Assembly (NCBI GenBank): GCA_019415435.1
Contig: DXZE01000054.1
Span: 1 to 9,847, forward strand
Length of the DNA: 9,847 nucleotides
Source of the DNA: Erysipelotrichaceae bacterium
GTDB lineage: Bacteria > Bacillota_I > Bacilli_A > Erysipelotrichales > Erysipelotrichaceae
Reading direction: 5' to 3'
A model generated the notes under the pieces. That model was given only the letters and a program-made list of their open reading frames with translations. It did not search any database and was not told where the DNA came from. Each line of letters starts with the position of its first letter. Within the stretch, counting starts at the first letter, position 1. The translations under genes and the position numbers were made by a program. Below, one piece after another: positions 6,693 to 9,847 of this stretch.

Positions 6693-7457
6693 TTACCCTG
6701 CTTTCGTATATATTGTAATCAGTTTTTCCTGCATATGTTCTGCGTGTGCAGATAAACCGATATCTTTATATTTCTGTAATACGATCTGATCGGTACCGCC
6801 ATAGATTTCATCTGACGCAAGTGATGCATTTCTGACATCCAAAAGCATCATGCATATACATAAAACAACAAATGCCCCAAGAAAGCCATAGCGTAATCCT
6901 GTATCTTCTGTTTCAAGTACACCGCTTAACAGTATCCCTGTCACAAAACCACCTAAATGTGCCATCCAGGATATACCCGGCATGAAGTTAATAATTAAGT
7001 TAATGATAAAGGTCCTGATAAAGGCATTGCGGATAGATGGTACATTGAAACCGCCATGTTTATAAACAAGATAGGCATAGCACGCTAGTAAGCCATACAG
7101 ACCACCCGATAAACCTACACAAAGTACACTTCCATTACCCGCAAAGACAAACATGGAGCCACCAATGACAGATACAAACAGAATCAGAAGATATTTCCAT
7201 TTACCTAAATATGGTTCTAGTGCCATTCCTAAGGAATAAAGAGATGTCATATTCATAAGCAGATGGATGAAGCTGATATGTACAAATCCTACTGTTAACA
7301 TACGCCACCACTCACCTGCCAGAATAAACGGCTTATAATAGGCTCCAAAAAGAATTGCAGCTTCTGCTTCATTCAAACCGCATACCTGAATTCCTATTGT
7401 CACAAGTACACAGATTATGATAATTGTGATTGTGACAGGATACTTTCTGAAGTTCAC
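6693..7457 (-). CDS. Rhomboid family intramembrane serine protease
   Basis: Rhomboids cut transmembrane helices within the membrane. This 254-residue protein shows about six or seven hydrophobic segments (about 8-26, 53-75, 87-106, 111-133, 146-160, 166-181, 190-207) and a soluble C-terminal tail (about 208-254). The active-site residues are present: H65-x3-N69 in the second segment (oxyanion region), the Ser of GLSG (S117) and the His of MAHLGG (H167). It should therefore be active rather than a pseudoprotease. The start codon is GTG at 7457-7455, overlapping the rluD stop in GTGA, with a good GAGGG ribosome binding site at 7469-7465. Its substrate cannot be told from the sequence. It lies between the pseudouridine synthase and dCMP deaminase genes in a tight operon. 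Confidence 0.94.
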   Translation of the reverse strand: MNFRKYPVTITIIIICVLVTIGIQVCGLNEAEAAILFGAYYKPFILAGEWWRMLTVGFVHISFIHLLMNMTSLYSLGMALEPYLGKWKYLLILFVSVIGGSMFVFAGNGSVLCVGLSGGLYGLLACYAYLVYKHGGFNVPSIRNAFIRTFIINLIINFMPGISWMAHLGGFVTGILLSGVLETEDTGLRYGFLGAFVVLCICMMLLDVRNASLASDEIYGGTDQIVLQKYKDIGLSAHAEHMQEKLITIYTKAG

Positions 7458-8362
7458 AGATCATCCCTCAGTAATATCTGAAGCAGATCTTCAAAGTATT
7501 GAGGAAGTGGTGCTGTAAAGGTCATAACCTTACCAGTTCTTGGATGAACTAATGTTAAGGCATAGGCATGCAGGCATTGACCTTGTGTATTCATAACCTT
7601 GCATTTATGTCCATACTTTTCATCTCCGACAACCGGATGATGAATGTACTGCATATGAACACGGATCTGATGGGTTCTGCCTGTTTCCAGAGAACAATCC
7701 AATAACGTATAATGATTGAATCTTTCTCTTACCTTAAAGTGAGTTCTTGCTGGTTTACCATGATTATCAGTAACCATCATATTCTGACGGTTATGAGTAT
7801 CTCTTCCAATCGGAGCATCAATAATACCGGCATCATGTTCTACCCTGCCTTCACATAAGGCAAGATACTCCCTGTGACATGTCTTATTCTCTAATTGTGC
7901 GGCGATGGAACGATGAGCTTCATCATTCTTGCATGCGACAATACAACCGGTTGTATCTTTATCAATGCGGTGTACGATACCAGGTCTGATCTTCCCGTTG
8001 ATACCGGAAAGATCCTTGCAATGGTATAACAATGCATTGACTAGTGTACCGGTATAGTTGCCTGGGGCTGGATGAACAACCATTCCCTTTGGTTTATTGA
8101 TGATAATGATATCTTCATCTTCATAGAGAATATCCAGAGGTATATTCTCTGGTTCTATATCAATGGCTTCATTCTCCGGTACATCACAGACAATCTGATC
8201 CCCTTCAGACAGCTTTAAGGATGATTTGGCAGTCTTGTCATTAACAGTAATCTTTCCATCCTGCGCTAATTCCTGTACACGGCTTCTGGATAAATCAGAA
8301 TGATCCGCAATATATTTATCAAGACGTATGCCGCCTTCACTTACAACCCATGTCTCTATCAT
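7454..8362 (-). CDS. rluD: RluD-family 23S rRNA pseudouridine synthase
   Basis: This enzyme isomerises uridine to pseudouridine, most likely in 23S rRNA. The 302 residues start with an S4 RNA-binding domain (about 12-60, RLDKYIAD...SRSRVQELAQDGKITVN). A PseudoU_synth_2 catalytic domain follows (about 85-240). HRIDKDTTG (131-139) contains the catalytic D134. INKPKGMVVHP (88-98) and RTHQIRVHM...HHPVVGDEKYG are also typical of the RluA/RluC/RluD family. lspA followed by an rluD-like gene is a common order in Bacillota (lspA-ylyB in B. subtilis), so this is most likely the YlyB orthologue. Its exact target uridines cannot be assigned from sequence. The ATG overlaps the lspA stop in ATGA, with an AAAGGAG site just upstream. 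Confidence 0.93.
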   Translation of the reverse strand: MIETWVVSEGGIRLDKYIADHSDLSRSRVQELAQDGKITVNDKTAKSSLKLSEGDQIVCDVPENEAIDIEPENIPLDILYEDEDIIIINKPKGMVVHPAPGNYTGTLVNALLYHCKDLSGINGKIRPGIVHRIDKDTTGCIVACKNDEAHRSIAAQLENKTCHREYLALCEGRVEHDAGIIDAPIGRDTHNRQNMMVTDNHGKPARTHFKVRERFNHYTLLDCSLETGRTHQIRVHMQYIHHPVVGDEKYGHKCKVMNTQGQCLHAYALTLVHPRTGKVMTFTAPLPQYFEDLLQILLRDDL

Positions 8363-8817
8363 GCCTTCTCCTTTTTCTTTTCATCAATAATAGAGGCAAG
8401 AATAAGCAGAATCACGCCAATGGTTAAAGCACTATCCGCAATATTGAATACCGGAAAGTCATAGTGAAAAATATAGAAATCCAGAAAGTCTCTGACATTA
8501 CCAATCAAGAGACGGTCAATCATATTTCCTGCCGCACCACCAAGCATTAAACCAAGGGATATCTTTGTTAAGGTTGAGCATTTATGGGTAAGCAGATACC
8601 AGATCATGACACCTATGGCTACTGCAGATGCTAAAGCAAGAATTCCTGTCTGACCACTTAATAAAGACCAGGCCATACCTGTATTTCTCACAAAGGTAAT
8701 ATGAAAGAATCCTGGGATGACAGTTACGTTATGCAATGCTTCATGTCCTTCAATATAGAACTTTGTAAACTGATCCAGGATGATTGTAATAATAGCCGGA
8801 ATAAGCGCTGTATTCAT
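8359..8817 (-). CDS. lspA: Lipoprotein signal peptidase (signal peptidase II)
   Basis: LspA removes signal peptides from prolipoproteins after Lgt has attached diacylglycerol, at the outer face of the membrane. The 152 residues have four hydrophobic segments (about 3-20, 56-76, 83-100, 124-143). Family motifs are DQFTKF (15-20), VRNTGMAWSLL (43-53), GNMIDRL (97-103), NVRDFLDFY (107-115) and FNIADSALTIG (124-134). The catalytic aspartates are D110 and D128 by alignment to known LspA. The C-terminus ends in a basic DEKKKEKA tail. The ATG overlaps the previous stop in ATGA and has a strong GGAGG site 6 bp upstream. The length is normal. Confidence 0.96.
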   Translation of the reverse strand: MNTALIPAIITIILDQFTKFYIEGHEALHNVTVIPGFFHITFVRNTGMAWSLLSGQTGILALASAVAIGVMIWYLLTHKCSTLTKISLGLMLGGAAGNMIDRLLIGNVRDFLDFYIFHYDFPVFNIADSALTIGVILLILASIIDEKKKEKA

Positions 8818-9332
8818 TTCTTCCTCCGTGAATCTTTCTGCTGGAATACAGTAAACTGTTCTAACTCATATGGTTCATACTTATTGGAAAGAGCTGTATA
8901 AGCCTTATCAAAGTCCTCTGAAGTATAGGTTTCCTGTAATCTTTTACGTAATTTATCTTTTAATAACATACTGTTCTCATGAGAGAAAGGATAAGAACGT
9001 ACAGCCGCAACCGTATTATCTTCATTGATAAGTACTGCTTCATAACTGTAATCCTGCTTGTCATTTAAAGACTGTATAAAGGATTCATCTGCGTCTTTCA
9101 CGCAGAATGGCAGATCACTGGACTCCAGACAGTCAAAGATCTCTAACAGAAATCCATCCACAATCCCCTTTTCAAAGAAAGTAACAGTGATATCCGCATG
9201 TTCGCAGCGTTCGATTTCTTCTTTCTGCCATACTCTGTCTTTCACCATGAAAAGCCAGGTATGATCACTGTAATCACACCAGATGCCATCTTCTTCGGTA
9301 AAATTAAGTTTTTGATTCTTCATGTATATCAT
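8814..9332 (-). CDS. Unrecognised 172-aa soluble protein in the lspA operon
   Basis: I do not recognise this protein. It has no signal peptide or membrane segment, is acidic in the first two-thirds, and ends in a basic DSRRKK tail. It has four scattered Cys (19, 43, 68, 77) with no zinc-finger spacing. The pattern of short strands (WLFMVKD, ADITVTFFEK, YEAVLINEDNTVAAVRSY) then helices (about 120-155) suggests an alpha/beta fold followed by a helical C-terminus. The ATG at 9332 overlaps the stop of the gene before it in ATGA and has an AAGGA site 9 bp upstream. M4 (9323) is the alternative start, but lies too far from that site. It overlaps lspA by 4 bp and carries lspA's ribosome binding site in its last codons. 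Expression must be tied to its neighbours. Function unknown. Confidence 0.85.
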   Translation of the reverse strand: MIYMKNQKLNFTEEDGIWCDYSDHTWLFMVKDRVWQKEEIERCEHADITVTFFEKGIVDGFLLEIFDCLESSDLPFCVKDADESFIQSLNDKQDYSYEAVLINEDNTVAAVRSYPFSHENSMLLKDKLRKRLQETYTSEDFDKAYTALSNKYEPYELEQFTVFQQKDSRRKK

Positions 9333-9592
9333 ATCTGTGATTCCTTTTTATAAGCTTCCAGCGCATGAGCAATCTGATCTGGGCAGGATGTATTCTTCAT
9401 ATCGCACTGAATGCCATCCAATGCCTGGATGACATCATCGATCTTTCTTCCTTTGACTAATGAGGCAATTCCCTTGAGATTGCCATTACATCCACCAACT
9501 ACCTGCATGGATTCAACCGTATCTCCATCAAGCTCAAAGATCATCTTTCTTGAGCAGACACCCTTTGGTGTATATTCATAATGAACTGACAT
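9329..9592 (-). CDS. TIGR03905-family TSCPD domain protein
   Basis: This 87-residue protein matches the small TIGR03905/TSCPD family. Its signatures are TPKGVCSRKMIFEL (8-21), VVGGCNGNLKGIASLVKG (31-48) and TSCPDQIAHALEAY (68-81). The four Cys (13, 35, 63, 70) suit metal or redox chemistry. A TSCPD domain is also found at the end of some B12-dependent ribonucleotide reductases, but the role of the stand-alone protein is not known to me. I chose the ATG at 9592 because AGGAAG (9605-9600) is 7 bp upstream and the family begins just before the G-V-C-S-R block. An upstream in-frame ATG at 9631 would give 100 residues but has no ribosome binding site. It is the first gene of the six-gene operon and overlaps the next by 4 bp. 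Confidence 0.88.
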   Translation of the reverse strand: MSVHYEYTPKGVCSRKMIFELDGDTVESMQVVGGCNGNLKGIASLVKGRKIDDVIQALDGIQCDMKNTSCPDQIAHALEAYKKESQI

Positions 9593-9599
9593 AGCTTCA

Positions 9600-9605
9600 C
9601 TTCCT
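9600..9605 (-). promoter_or_regulatory. Ribosome binding site deciding the TSCPD gene start
   Basis: Minus-strand AGGAAG lies 7 bp before the ATG at 9592. The longer frame starting at 9631 is preceded by TTCTCTTAG, with no purine-rich site. This supports the shorter 87-residue product. Confidence 0.6.
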
Positions 9606-9649
9606 GTTCTGAATACTTTATATGCTAACATCTAAGAGAATTATTTTCC

Positions 9650-9677
9650 ATTGTACTGCTGTACATTTTGGCATCAA
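9650..9677 (-). promoter_or_regulatory. Promoter of the six-gene operon
   Basis: On the minus strand, TTGATG (9677-9672) and TACAAT (9655-9650) are separated by 16 bp and match sigma-A type consensus at 4/6 and 5/6. Transcription would start near 9643, giving a leader of about 50 nt to the ATG at 9592. The -10 lies in the left arm of a small palindrome (9652-9665). Confidence 0.65.
9652..9665. repeat. Palindrome TGTAC-N4-GTACA over two divergent promoters
   Basis: TGTAC (9652-9656) and GTACA (9661-9665) are perfect inverted arms around TGCT. The left arm covers part of the minus-strand -10, and the right arm is the likely -35 of the + strand helicase promoter. It could be an operator, but the arms are only 5 bp and chance is possible. 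Confidence 0.35.
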
Positions 9678-9688
9678 GATGGTATTTT
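9660..9688 (+). promoter_or_regulatory. Promoter of the DEAD-box helicase gene, probably leaderless
   Basis: TGGTATTTT (9680-9688) is an extended -10 with hexamer TATTTT (9683-9688). TGTACA (9660-9665), 17 bp upstream, matches the -35 consensus at 4/6. The hexamer ends 7 bp before the ATG at 9696, so the transcript would start at or beside the start codon. Confidence 0.45.
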
Positions 9689-9695
9689 CTAAGGC

Positions 9696-9847
9696 ATGAA
9701 TAATATCAGGGAAGAAACAGTAACATCATTAAAGAATCAGAATATACAACAGTTTACAGAAGTACAGAAACAATGCATTCCGGATGCGTTAGAAGGAAAA
9801 GACATTCTGGCACAGGCCCCTACCGGATCTGGCAAGACTCTGGCCTA
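9696..9847 (+). CDS. DEAD-box RNA helicase, N-terminal part (cut by window edge)
   Basis: Fifty complete codons are visible before the window ends. They contain the Q motif region (F20 and Q25 in FTEVQKQCIP) and Walker A / motif I APTGSGKT (41-48), spaced as in DEAD-box RNA helicases that unwind RNA in ribosome assembly or mRNA turnover. The DEAD motif itself and the C-terminal domain lie outside, so CshA, CshB or DbpA type cannot be decided. An in-frame TAA at 9690-9692 rules out a longer start, and no other start codon follows in the visible part. The only purine-rich stretch, AAGG (9691-9694), is 1 bp from the ATG, too close for a normal ribosome binding site. The gene diverges from the six-gene operon with overlapping promoters. 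Confidence 0.9.
   Translation, partial: MNNIREETVTSLKNQNIQQFTEVQKQCIPDALEGKDILAQAPTGSGKTLA

Noticed and set aside
9593..9631. Longer N-terminus for the TSCPD protein, starting at 9631
   Set aside because: There is no ribosome binding site, the extra 13 residues do not resemble the family, and the leader from the predicted start site would be only about 12 nt.
1..9847. Mobile element, CRISPR array, phage, toxin-antitoxin or defence system
   Set aside because: No transposase, integrase, direct-repeat array or defence-type domain is visible. Coding is continuous and made of core genes.

Overview
The window looks like ordinary chromosomal core sequence from a low-to-moderate-GC Bacillota (Firmicutes). 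The evidence is gene content: MutS2, RNase HIII, a YwlG/UPF0340 protein and a ComEB-type dCMP deaminase occur together mainly in that phylum. It also fits strong G-rich ribosome binding sites on many genes and compact intrinsic terminators. The divergent protein sequences and the small TIGR03905-like protein would suit a gut Erysipelotrichia-type lineage, but that is a guess. All genes read with the standard code, and TGA is used as a stop.

Layout, left to right. (1) 1-44: intrinsic terminator of a + strand gene lying before the window. (2) 125-520 (+): an unrecognised small membrane protein, apparently read from a leaderless mRNA. (3) 4655-545 (-): mutS2 then uvrC, overlapping by 8 bp, with a shared three-arm terminator against gene (2). 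(4) 4752-6179 (+): a ywlG-like gene then rnhC, diverging from mutS2 across a 96-bp region with an inverted repeat around the -10. (5) 9592-6190 (-): six tightly packed genes: TIGR03905/TSCPD-like protein, unrecognised 172-aa protein, lspA, rluD-like pseudouridine synthase, rhomboid protease, dCMP deaminase. (6) 9696 onward (+): start of a DEAD-box helicase cut by the window edge, diverging from operon (5) with overlapping promoters.

How the genes relate. mutS2, uvrC and rnhC are nucleic-acid maintenance genes: collided-ribosome or branched-DNA processing, nucleotide excision repair, and RNA:DNA hybrid removal. As I recall, the same three lie in one neighbourhood in Bacillus subtilis with other genes between them, so this may be a condensed or rearranged version. 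Operon (5) joins two intramembrane proteases (LspA and rhomboid), an rRNA-modifying enzyme and a deoxynucleotide-pool enzyme. Four successive gene pairs share 4-bp start/stop overlaps, so their translation is probably coupled.

I see no mobile element, CRISPR array, phage gene, defence system, tRNA or rRNA, and no gene-free stretch over 300 bp. I did not find a convincing new multi-gene system. The most interesting items are small: interleaved or embedded terminators at both convergent junctions, two probable leaderless genes, a MutS2 whose Smr domain lacks the usual LDLR residues, an inverted repeat with TATAAT in its loop, and two proteins I cannot identify.
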